From Klebsiella planticola ATCC 33531 (GTDB lineage: Bacteria > Pseudomonadota > Gammaproteobacteria > Enterobacterales > Enterobacteriaceae): a DNA stretch of 64,000 bases. This document shows positions 55,827-64,000 of this stretch, one piece after another. The number at the start of each line of letters is the position of its first letter. Position 1 is the first letter of the stretch. Where the stretch lies: the NCBI RefSeq assembly GCF_000735435.1, contig NZ_JMPP01000030.1:29864-93863 (forward strand). The letters are read 5' to 3'. A model generated the notes under the pieces. It was not told the origin of the DNA. It was given only the letters and a program-made list of their open reading frames with translations, and made no database searches. The position numbers and the translations under genes were made by a program.

Positions 55827-56102
55827 ATGAAACGCAGAAACGCTTCGTTACTCGGTAATGTACTGATGGGTTTAGGATTGGTCGTCATGGTTGTTGGCGT
55901 TGGTTACTCTATTTTAAACCAGCTTCCGCAGCTTGACCTGCCGCAGTTCTTCGCTCATGGCGCGATTTTAAGTATTTTTGTCGGCGCCGTTCTCTGGCTC
56001 GCAGGAGCGCGCGTTGGCGGGCATGAACAGGTTTGCGACAAATACTGGTGGGTCCGCCATTACGATAAACGCTGCCGCCGCGATCAGCACCGCCATAGCT
56101 AA
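55827..56102 (+). CDS. ychH: YchH, small inner-membrane stress protein
   Basis: 91-aa protein with two hydrophobic segments (LMGLGLVVMVVGVGYSILNQ and GAILSIFVGAVLWLAGARVG) and the tail CDKYWWVRHYDKRCRR. Matches E. coli YchH in context and pattern. CCGGAGGTGACAT precedes the ATG; TATACT lies in the upstream region (55767). Confidence 0.93.
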   Translation: MKRRNASLLGNVLMGLGLVVMVVGVGYSILNQLPQLDLPQFFAHGAILSIFVGAVLWLAGARVGGHEQVCDKYWWVRHYDKRCRRDQHRHS

Positions 56103-56160
56103 GCCAGTTCACCGCGCCGGCCGTCTCACGGCGGGTGCGCTTGCATAACGTATTCATTTG

Positions 56161-56193
56161 CAGCCAGCTGCCTTCCCGGTAGCTGGCTGTTTT
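56161..56193 (+). terminator. ychH terminator
   Basis: CAGCCAGCT, 11-base loop, AGCTGGCTG, then TTTTACTTT, 58 bp after the ychH stop. Confidence 0.75.
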
Positions 56194-56342
56194 ACTTTCG
56201 CGTCGCCTCTTTTCTTCGGCTCAACGCGTTTGCGGCCCGGGCTGCACCTCCACCATACAATACCTTCTCTTTAACACTTAACCCTGACGAAACGTCAGGC
56301 GGCGGAGTGGCGCTATGGTCGAACAACAGGCGCAGTGATGTT

Positions 56343-56408
56343 AATCAGGTAGGTGAACCGGCGAGACGTGCCGGAATGACCGTCCGCACGCTACCTGACT
56401 ATGAACAA
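56343..56408 (+). pseudogene. MerR-type HTH relic between ychH and dauA
   Basis: A 22-codon stretch reads [22 protein letters not shown], the MerR helix-turn-helix start pattern (VGELARRxGxTVRTLxxYEQ). It lies in an 80-codon frame (56307-56549) whose remainder is not MerR-like. Probably a decayed gene fragment. Confidence 0.4.
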
Positions 56409-56549
56409 ACTGAGCAAAAATGCCGCTTTGCGATGGAGCGCGAACCGCACCTGATGAAAGGGACCTGGATGATGCCGGAGACGTCTGGCTGGCTCCGGCA
56501 GGCAACTGGCGTGATGATGACGCAGGCGCATGCGCCCGCGTCACGATAG

Positions 56550-58229
56550 TTAAATGTCTGCCAGAGCGGCAGCACGGTCGGGATAGAAACTCAGGCGCCC
56601 CGGAATCGGCTGAACGCCCGCCCGTGCCAGCGTGCGCAGCGGCTGAAACTCGAGATTAGAGACGCGCAGTTCACAGCCTTCCGGCAGTTTGTTGACGAAG
56701 CGCTGGAAGGCATCCAGCCCGCCGGCATCCAGTACCGGCACCGCATCCCATTTCAGAACCACGATCCGCTTCCCTGCAATCCGCGTTTCCAGATCGTTAA
56801 ACAGCCCTTCGGCAGCGGCAAAGAAGAGGGGGCCGATAACCCGCAGGACCAGCACATCGTCGGGCACATCAACGTTAACCGGCGCCAGATGGGTCATGCG
56901 CGCAATGCGGCGCATGAACAGCAGCGAGGCCAGTACGATACCGACGCTGATAGCGATGACCATATCAAACAGTACGGTCAGCGACATGCACATCAGCATC
57001 ACCACGATGTCGTCCTTCGGCGCGTAGCGCAGCAAATTCACCACCTTGTGCGCCTCGCTCATATTCCACGCCACCATCAGCAGCAGCGCCGCCATCGCAG
57101 ACAGCGGAAGCCAGGAGAGCAGCGGCGCCAGCACCAGCAGCGCCATAATGACCAGCAGCGCATGGATAACGGCGGACACCGGCGATGTTGCGCCGGCGCG
57201 GACGTTAGCCGCTGAACGGGCAATGGCGGCGGTGGCGGTAATCCCGCCAAAGAAAGGGGCGATGATATTGCCGAGACCCTGACCTATCAGTTCGCTGTTG
57301 GCTTTGTGCTTAGTGCCGGTCATCCCGTCGAGCACCACCGCACACAGCAGTGATTCAATCGCGCCGAGCATCGCCATCGAGAAGGCCGCCGGCAGCAGCG
57401 CCTGCAGTGACGCCCAGCTGAGCGTAAAGTCGGAGCCTGGCATATCCCACGGCAGCACCAGCTGCGGCAGCAGCTGCGGGATCCCGTTACCCTGGCTACC
57501 GTCAGCCAGAATATAGTGGAACTGAGAGCCGATGGTCGCGACGTGGCCGCCCATAAGATTGACTATCGCCATCACCGCACAGCCTGCCAGCAGCGCAGGC
57601 AGGTGGCCGGGCAGGCGGATCCCCAGACGCGGCCAAAGGATCAGCGTGCCAAGGGTGACTACGCCAATCGCCGCATCGCCGGGATTGGCCGTCGGCAGCG
57701 CCATGACCAGGGCGGAGACCTTCTGCAGATAGTGCTCGGGAACGTGCGCCATCTGCAGACCAAGAAAATCTTTTATCTGCATGGTACCGATAGTGATACC
57801 AATACCGGAGGTAAACCCGAGGGTAACGGACAGCGGGATATATTCAATTAAGCGGCCAAAGCGGGCGAGGCCGAAAAGAATTAAAAAGACCCCGGACATC
57901 AACGTCGCCACCAGCAGTCCGGCCAGGCCAAACTGCTGTGACACCGGATAGAGGATGACCACAAAGGCGGCGGTTGGCCCGGATACGCTAAAGCGCGAGC
58001 CGCCGGTCAGGGCGATAATAATCCCGGCGACGGCGGCAGTATAAAGTCCATACTGCGGCGCGACACCGCTGCCAATAGCCAACGCCATTGCCAGAGGAAT
58101 AGCAATAATCCCGACCGTGATCCCGGCGATCAGATCGCGGGTGAAACGGGACAGCGTGTATTTTTCTTTCCAGCAAGCATCGATGAGGGCGCGGAAAGGC
58201 ATCACATGTGAGGAAAATAATCTGTTCAC
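56550..58229 (-). CDS. dauA: DauA, SulP-family C4-dicarboxylate transporter
   Basis: Inner-membrane transporter of 559 aa with ~12-14 membrane segments and a C-terminal STAS domain (~440-555: [40 protein letters not shown]). N-terminal SulP motifs: [40 protein letters not shown]. In E. coli DauA takes up succinate aerobically at acidic pH. Standard position upstream of prs. Confidence 0.95.
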   Translation of the reverse strand: MNRLFSSHVMPFRALIDACWKEKYTLSRFTRDLIAGITVGIIAIPLAMALAIGSGVAPQYGLYTAAVAGIIIALTGGSRFSVSGPTAAFVVILYPVSQQFGLAGLLVATLMSGVFLILFGLARFGRLIEYIPLSVTLGFTSGIGITIGTMQIKDFLGLQMAHVPEHYLQKVSALVMALPTANPGDAAIGVVTLGTLILWPRLGIRLPGHLPALLAGCAVMAIVNLMGGHVATIGSQFHYILADGSQGNGIPQLLPQLVLPWDMPGSDFTLSWASLQALLPAAFSMAMLGAIESLLCAVVLDGMTGTKHKANSELIGQGLGNIIAPFFGGITATAAIARSAANVRAGATSPVSAVIHALLVIMALLVLAPLLSWLPLSAMAALLLMVAWNMSEAHKVVNLLRYAPKDDIVVMLMCMSLTVLFDMVIAISVGIVLASLLFMRRIARMTHLAPVNVDVPDDVLVLRVIGPLFFAAAEGLFNDLETRIAGKRIVVLKWDAVPVLDAGGLDAFQRFVNKLPEGCELRVSNLEFQPLRTLARAGVQPIPGRLSFYPDRAAALADI

Positions 58230-58314
58230 AATAATGTTTCATCCATGGGCGCATCATCTGTCAACTAAATGGCAGGTGAAGGAGGCATTAGTCATACAAA
58301 TTGGATTCAGAGAC

Positions 58315-58341
58315 AAAAAAACCCGCCGCAGCGGGTTTTTT
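58315..58341 (-). terminator. prs terminator
   Basis: AAAAAAACCCGC-CGCA-GCGGGTTTTTT just after the prs stop; A and T tracts on both sides suit either strand. Confidence 0.9.
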
Positions 58342-58353
58342 GGCCGGGCTCGA

Positions 58354-59436
<1,083 letters not shown>

Positions 59437-59479
59437 TCAATTTGCCCGGCGTACTAAGGTAATTCGTGCAAAAGCAGAA

Positions 59480-60334
59480 CTACCTGGGTAGGGCTAGCTT
59501 GAGCGGGGAGATATTAACTCCTCGCGCTACAAAGCCTTGTAGCCATTCCGGGGCTTGCTCCAGCACCTGACGAGCGGCAGATTCGGTGTCAAATTCAGCA
59601 AAGACACAGGCTCCTGTGCCAGTCAGGCGCGACGGCGCATATTCTAACAGCCAGGAAAGCGCCGCATCAACCTCGCGAAAACGTTTTCTTGCGATAACCT
59701 CGCAATCATTGCGAAATTCACATTTTAGTAACGTACTTATTGACCTGACCAGGGTATTTCGTGGTAGCTCGGGGTCACGGAAAATGATCGGCGTCGGAAT
59801 ACTGACCCCAGGATGAGCGACCAGGTACCACTTTTCTGGCGGTTCGACCGGCGTCAGAATCTCGCCAATGCCTTCGGCAAAGGCGGCGTGGCCGCGCACG
59901 AATACCGGCACATCGGCGCCAAGACTCAGCCCCAGCGTCGCCAGCTCCTCTTCCGACAAGCCACAGCCCCACAGATGATTCAGCGCCACCAGCACCGTCG
60001 CGGCGTTGGATGAACCGCCGCCCAGACCGCCGCCCATTGGCAGGCGTTTGTCGATGCTGATATCGGCGCCGCTACCGGCGGGAAGCTGTCCGGATGCCGT
60101 CGCCGCCTGCATCAGCAGCCTTGCGGCGCGAATAATCAGATTCTCTTCATCGGGTACGCCGGCAACCGGCGTCAGCAGGCGCAGCACACCGTCATGACGC
60201 GGTTCGATAGTTAAGGTGTCGCCATAATCAAGGAACTGAAACAACGTCTGCAGGGTGTGATAACCATCGGCGCGCTGTCCAGTGATGTACAAAAACAGGT
60301 TCAGCTTTGCAGGAGAGGGCCAGCGGGTCATCAT
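59480..60334 (-). CDS. ispE: 4-diphosphocytidyl-2-C-methyl-D-erythritol kinase
   Basis: GHMP kinase of the MEP isoprenoid pathway, 284 aa. [35 protein letters not shown] and the ATP-binding [20 protein letters not shown]. Start ATG (ATGATG at 60329-60334) overlaps the lolB stop, so the two are coupled. Confidence 0.97.
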   Translation of the reverse strand: MMTRWPSPAKLNLFLYITGQRADGYHTLQTLFQFLDYGDTLTIEPRHDGVLRLLTPVAGVPDEENLIIRAARLLMQAATASGQLPAGSGADISIDKRLPMGGGLGGGSSNAATVLVALNHLWGCGLSEEELATLGLSLGADVPVFVRGHAAFAEGIGEILTPVEPPEKWYLVAHPGVSIPTPIIFRDPELPRNTLVRSISTLLKCEFRNDCEVIARKRFREVDAALSWLLEYAPSRLTGTGACVFAEFDTESAARQVLEQAPEWLQGFVARGVNISPLKLALPR

Positions 60335-60942
60335 TTCACAATCCAGTTATCCATTTTCAGCTTGATACGCTGACTGCCGTTGTTCAGCTCCATGTTGGCC
60401 GGCAGCGATGGCTGAGTATCGCTGGTATAGCCGCCGTAGGTGACATGCCAGGTTTTGCCGTTCTGCGTATAGTTCAGTTCGCTCAGGCGGTATTTATCGT
60501 CCAGCGAGTAGTCGGTGGCGTCGCCCGGCAGGCCGACGATCCACTGGCGCAGGCTGTTTAGCGGAATCGGCATTCCGGTCAGGCGGCCAATCATCTCTTC
60601 GGCATCGGTCGCCGTATAGGTCTGGCCCTTGTTATCGATCAGCGTCACGCTGCCCGGCTGGGCGGTCAGCGACAGTTCGGTGCTGCCTAACGGGTTGGTC
60701 AGCAGCAGGCGATAGCGATCCTGGCCGGTTTGCTGCCAGAAGAAGCGAGCGTATACTTTTTGTTCATCAGAGAGGTAAGCGAAGGCGCCGCGGGTCTGGT
60801 ATTGGCTCAGATTGCGGACATCCTGCTGGTGCTGACGCCACTGAGGAGAGTCAGGGCTTTTGCCAGGGCCTTTCGGGGCGTTGAGTGTACAGGCGGTCAG
60901 GACCAGGCTTGCCAGCGGTAACAGGCGGAGCAGTCGATTCAT
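60331..60942 (-). CDS. lolB: Outer-membrane lipoprotein receptor LolB
   Basis: 203-aa lipoprotein that takes lipoproteins from LolA at the outer membrane. Lipobox LVLTACTLN (Cys at ~18), then the LolB body ([40 protein letters not shown]). Divergent from hemA with a 273-bp promoter region between them. Confidence 0.96.
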   Translation of the reverse strand: MNRLLRLLPLASLVLTACTLNAPKGPGKSPDSPQWRQHQQDVRNLSQYQTRGAFAYLSDEQKVYARFFWQQTGQDRYRLLLTNPLGSTELSLTAQPGSVTLIDNKGQTYTATDAEEMIGRLTGMPIPLNSLRQWIVGLPGDATDYSLDDKYRLSELNYTQNGKTWHVTYGGYTSDTQPSLPANMELNNGSQRIKLKMDNWIVK

Positions 60943-61215
60943 AATGATGACAAATCCTTGATGTCTACAGTGAAATCCGGCGACGGGTCGGTACGCACAC
61001 GATTTGTGTAGCGGGTTACAATTATAACCCTTAATGCTAGCGTTGCCCGGCGATAGCGTCTACGTTCAAATTGTCTGAAATCAAAAAATTACCGTTAATG
61101 GCTTTTAAGCCCGATGCCTATTACTCCAAAAGGGGAGCGTCTCTTTTATTGATTCCGCGCATCCTGTATGATGCGCTCAGACTAACCTTAGCAACGCTGG
61201 TACTACTCCCTCACA
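60943..61215. promoter_or_regulatory. lolB-hemA divergent promoter region
   Basis: 273 bp without genes. Must carry the hemA promoter(s) and that of lolB. TATGAT near 61168 is a possible -10 for hemA, but no matching -35 at proper spacing stands out. Confidence 0.4.
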
Positions 61216-62472
61216 ATGACCCTTTTAGCTCTTGGCATTAATCACAAAACAGCCCCGGTCGCGCTGCGAGAACGCGTAACGTTTTCGCCGGACACGCTCG
61301 ATAAGGCGCTGGAGAGCTTGCTGGCTCAGCCAATGGTGCAGGGCGGTGTGGTGCTGTCGACCTGTAACCGTACGGAGCTGTATCTCAGCGTTGAGGAACA
61401 GGATAATCTGCAGGAAGCGCTCATCCGCTGGCTGTGTGATTACCACCATCTTAATGAAGAAGACCTGCGTAAAAGTCTGTACTGGCATCAGGATAATGAT
61501 GCGGTCAGCCATCTGATGCGCGTCGCCAGCGGTCTTGATTCGCTGGTGCTTGGCGAACCACAGATTCTGGGACAGGTGAAAAAAGCCTTCGCCGATTCCA
61601 GCCGCGGTCACCTCAACGTCAGCGAACTGGAGCGGATGTTCCAGAAGTCGTTCTCGGTGGCAAAACGCGTGCGCACCGAAACCGATATCGGCGCCAGCGC
61701 GGTCTCCGTGGCTTTCGCCGCCTGTACGCTGGCGCGACAAATCTTCGAATCCCTTGCAAGCGTGACGGTGCTGCTGGTCGGTGCCGGGGAAACCATCGAA
61801 CTGGTGGCGCGTCATCTGCGTGAACACAACGTGCGCAATATGGTGATTGCTAACCGTACCCGCGAGCGTGCGCAGGCTCTGGCCGAGGAAGTCGGTGCGG
61901 AGGTTATCGCCCTGAGCGATATCGACGAGCGACTAAAAGAGGCCGACATCATCATCAGTTCGACCGCCAGCCCGCTGCCGATTATCGGCAAGGGGATGGT
62001 GGAGCGTGCGCTGAAGGCGCGGCGTAATCAGCCGATGCTGCTGGTTGATATCGCGGTGCCTCGCGATGTCGAACCCGAAGTGGGTAAGCTGGCGAACGCC
62101 TATCTGTACAGCGTAGACGATCTGCAAAACATCATTCAGCATAACCTGGCGCAGCGTAAAGCCGCGGCGGTACAAGCGGAAACGATCGTCGAGCAGGAAA
62201 CCAGCGAATTTATGGCCTGGCTGCGAGCCCAGAGCGCCAGCGAGACTATCCGCGAATATCGTTCCCAGTCCGAGCAGGTCCGTGAGGAGCTGACGGCGAA
62301 AGCGCTGGCTGCGCTGGAGCAGGGCGGCGATGCGCAGGAAATCATGCAGGATCTGGCGCGCAAGCTGACCAATCGCCTGATCCACGCACCAACCAAATCT
62401 CTTCAGCAGGCAGCCCGTGACGGGGATGATGAACGCCTGCATATTCTGCGCAACAGCCTCGGGCTGGAATAG
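61216..62472 (+). CDS. hemA: Glutamyl-tRNA reductase
   Basis: First enzyme of C5-pathway haem synthesis, 418 aa, reducing glutamyl-tRNA to glutamate-1-semialdehyde. [20 protein letters not shown], catalytic Cys in [33 protein letters not shown] domain [16 protein letters not shown] and [14 protein letters not shown]. Followed by prfA at 41 bp. Confidence 0.98.
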   Translation: MTLLALGINHKTAPVALRERVTFSPDTLDKALESLLAQPMVQGGVVLSTCNRTELYLSVEEQDNLQEALIRWLCDYHHLNEEDLRKSLYWHQDNDAVSHLMRVASGLDSLVLGEPQILGQVKKAFADSSRGHLNVSELERMFQKSFSVAKRVRTETDIGASAVSVAFAACTLARQIFESLASVTVLLVGAGETIELVARHLREHNVRNMVIANRTRERAQALAEEVGAEVIALSDIDERLKEADIIISSTASPLPIIGKGMVERALKARRNQPMLLVDIAVPRDVEPEVGKLANAYLYSVDDLQNIIQHNLAQRKAAAVQAETIVEQETSEFMAWLRAQSASETIREYRSQSEQVREELTAKALAALEQGGDAQEIMQDLARKLTNRLIHAPTKSLQQAARDGDDERLHILRNSLGLE

Positions 62473-62513
62473 CGCACATTTCTCTTTTTTCAGGACAGGG
62501 TGAATTCACGCCT

Positions 62514-63596
62514 ATGAAGCCTTCTATTGTTGCCAAACTGGAAGCTCTGTACGAACGCCATGAGGAAGTTCAGGCGCTGCTGGGTGATGCTGCGACCATC
62601 GCCGATCAGGATCGATTCCGCGCGCTGTCGCGGGAATATGCGCAGCTGAGCGACGTGGCGCGCTGCTATACCGAATGGCGCCAGGTGCAGGACGATATCG
62701 AAACTGCGCAGATGATGCTCGACGATGCGGAAATGCGCGAAATGGCGCAGGAAGAACTGCGCGACGCGAAAGCGAAAAGCGAAGAGATGGAGCAACAGCT
62801 GCAGGTGCTGCTGCTGCCGAAGGATCCGGATGATGAACGCAACGCCTTTGTCGAAGTCCGCGCCGGTACCGGCGGTGATGAAGCGGCGCTGTTTGCCGGC
62901 GATCTGTTCCGGATGTACAGCCGTTACGCCGAATCCCGCCGCTGGCGCGTGGAGATCATGAGCGCCAACGAAGGCGAACATGGCGGTTATAAAGAGGTGA
63001 TTGCCAAAATCAGCGGCGATGGCGTGTATGGCCGTCTGAAATTTGAGTCCGGCGGTCATCGCGTACAGCGCGTGCCGGCCACCGAATCCCAGGGCCGTAT
63101 TCACACCTCCGCCTGTACCGTGGCGGTGATGCCGGAGCTGCCGGAAGCCGAAATGCCGGATATTAACCCCGGCGATTTGCGGATTGATACTTTCCGCTCC
63201 TCCGGGGCCGGCGGTCAGCACGTTAACACCACCGATTCGGCGATCCGTATTACCCACTTACCGACCGGGATAGTGGTGGAGTGCCAGGACGAACGTTCGC
63301 AGCACAAAAACAAAGCCAAAGCGCTGTCGGTACTCGGTGCGCGTATTCGCGCCGCGGAAATCGCTAAGCGTCAGCAGGCGGAAGCCTCAACCCGGCGTAA
63401 CCTGCTGGGCAGCGGCGATCGCAGCGATCGTAACCGCACCTATAACTTCCCGCAGGGCCGCGTGACCGACCACCGTATCAACCTGACCCTCTATCGTCTG
63501 GACGAAGCGATGGAAGGGAAACTGGATATGCTGATTGAGCCGATTGTGCAGGAATATCAGGCCGATCAGCTGGCCGCGCTTTCCGAGCAGGAATGA
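62514..63596 (+). CDS. prfA: Peptide chain release factor 1
   Basis: RF1 of 360 aa, terminating at [26 protein letters not shown], the PAT-type codon-recognition region ([20 protein letters not shown]) and GGQ in [20 protein letters not shown]. The stop overlaps the prmC start. Confidence 0.98.
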   Translation: MKPSIVAKLEALYERHEEVQALLGDAATIADQDRFRALSREYAQLSDVARCYTEWRQVQDDIETAQMMLDDAEMREMAQEELRDAKAKSEEMEQQLQVLLLPKDPDDERNAFVEVRAGTGGDEAALFAGDLFRMYSRYAESRRWRVEIMSANEGEHGGYKEVIAKISGDGVYGRLKFESGGHRVQRVPATESQGRIHTSACTVAVMPELPEAEMPDINPGDLRIDTFRSSGAGGQHVNTTDSAIRITHLPTGIVVECQDERSQHKNKAKALSVLGARIRAAEIAKRQQAEASTRRNLLGSGDRSDRNRTYNFPQGRVTDHRINLTLYRLDEAMEGKLDMLIEPIVQEYQADQLAALSEQE

Positions 63597-64000
63597 TGAC
63601 CTTTCAACAGTGGCTGGCGCAGGCGATTGCCCGACTGAGCGCGAGTGAAAGCCCGCGACGCGACGCCGAGATCCTGTTAGGGCACGTGACCGGCCGGGCG
63701 CGGACCTGGCTTCTCGCCTTCGGTGAAACGGTGCTGACCGGGGAACAGCAGGCGCAGCTGGAGACGCTGCTGAGCCGCCGCCAGCGCGGCGAGCCGATAG
63801 CCCACCTGGTGGGCGAGCGTGAGTTCTGGTCGTTGCCGCTGCTGGTTTCCCCCGCAACGCTTATTCCGCGCCCGGATACCGAATGCCTCGTCGAGCAGGC
63901 GCTGGCGCGGCTGCCGGCTACGCCGTGCCGGATTCTGGATTTAGGTACCGGCACCGGCGCGATCGCCCTGGCGTTAGCCAGTGAACGCCCGGACTGTCAG
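63596..64000 (+). CDS. prmC: Release-factor glutamine methyltransferase (5' part)
   Basis: N-terminal 135 codons of PrmC, which methylates the GGQ Gln of RF1/RF2. TFQQWLAQAIARLSASESPR, REFWSLPLLVSPATLIPRPD and SAM-binding ILDLGTGTGAIALALASERP match E. coli PrmC. ATG 63596 overlaps the prfA TGA. The NPPY motif lies beyond the window. Confidence 0.96.
   Translation, partial: MTFQQWLAQAIARLSASESPRRDAEILLGHVTGRARTWLLAFGETVLTGEQQAQLETLLSRRQRGEPIAHLVGEREFWSLPLLVSPATLIPRPDTECLVEQALARLPATPCRILDLGTGTGAIALALASERPDCQ

Overview
The window is an enterobacterial chromosome segment, most like Klebsiella/Raoultella. The right end is the conserved order ychF-pth-ychH-dauA-prs-ispE-lolB-hemA-prfA-prmC, with proteins nearly identical to E. 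coli where I know them. The accessory content to its left fits a metabolically versatile Klebsiella-type genome. There are no complete tRNA or rRNA genes.

Layout. (1) 1-15.6 kb: the 5' part of a type I GAPDH gene, then a large N-heterocycle-type catabolic cluster. On the minus strand are a GlxA-type regulator, an OprD-type porin, an FAD oxidoreductase, an SsuABC-like ABC transporter, a creatininase-family hydrolase, RidA, a cytosine-deaminase-like amidohydrolase and a VanB-type reductase. Divergently on the plus strand are a LysR regulator, a second paralogous NMT1-like binding protein, an 8-oxoguanine-deaminase-like amidohydrolase and a 2-oxoglutarate/Fe(II) dioxygenase. The plus operon has a near-consensus sigma-54 promoter with an NtrC-like palindrome upstream, which suggests nitrogen control.

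(2) 15.9-34.2 kb: a glycyl-radical bacterial microcompartment (BMC) locus. The plus strand has a PocR-domain sensor kinase, an AraC-type response regulator, a second methionine adenosyltransferase and an extended BMC-H shell protein. The convergent minus operon has an alcohol dehydrogenase, PduL, a EutJ-like chaperone, a flavoprotein-like protein, BMC-P, a GlcG/PduO-C-like protein, acetate/propionate kinase, BMC-H, BMC-T, a PduP-like aldehyde dehydrogenase, a PduU-like shell protein, a DJ-1 protein, the glycyl radical enzyme, its activase and an aquaglyceroporin. The enzyme carries the diol-dehydratase residue set, so the pathway is most likely B12-independent 1,2-propanediol (or glycerol) fermentation, not choline cleavage.

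(3) 34.7-38.4 kb: a RidA gene, a LysR regulator with a divergent short-chain dehydrogenase, and periplasmic L-asparaginase.

(4) 38.72-53.77 kb: a ~15 kb integrated element at the 3' end of ychF. Both ends carry the last ychF codons (original copy ending in TGA on the left, replacement ending in TAA on the right) and paired integrase arm-type repeats. Its integrase has an in-frame stop. Cargo is defence-like: a two-gene operon (XRE-HTH/nuclease-like/repeat protein of 1343 aa plus a 1004-aa SF2 helicase with a nuclease-like C-terminus), an IS3-truncated Cap4-like nuclease gene, and a HEPN protein next to a DUF2971-like protein. Fossils of other elements (a tRNA-Thr 3' end, an integrase fragment, a transposase fragment) show that the site is a recurrent integration hotspot.

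(5) 53.76-64 kb: conserved housekeeping genes for translation, lipoprotein sorting, isoprenoid, PRPP and haem synthesis.
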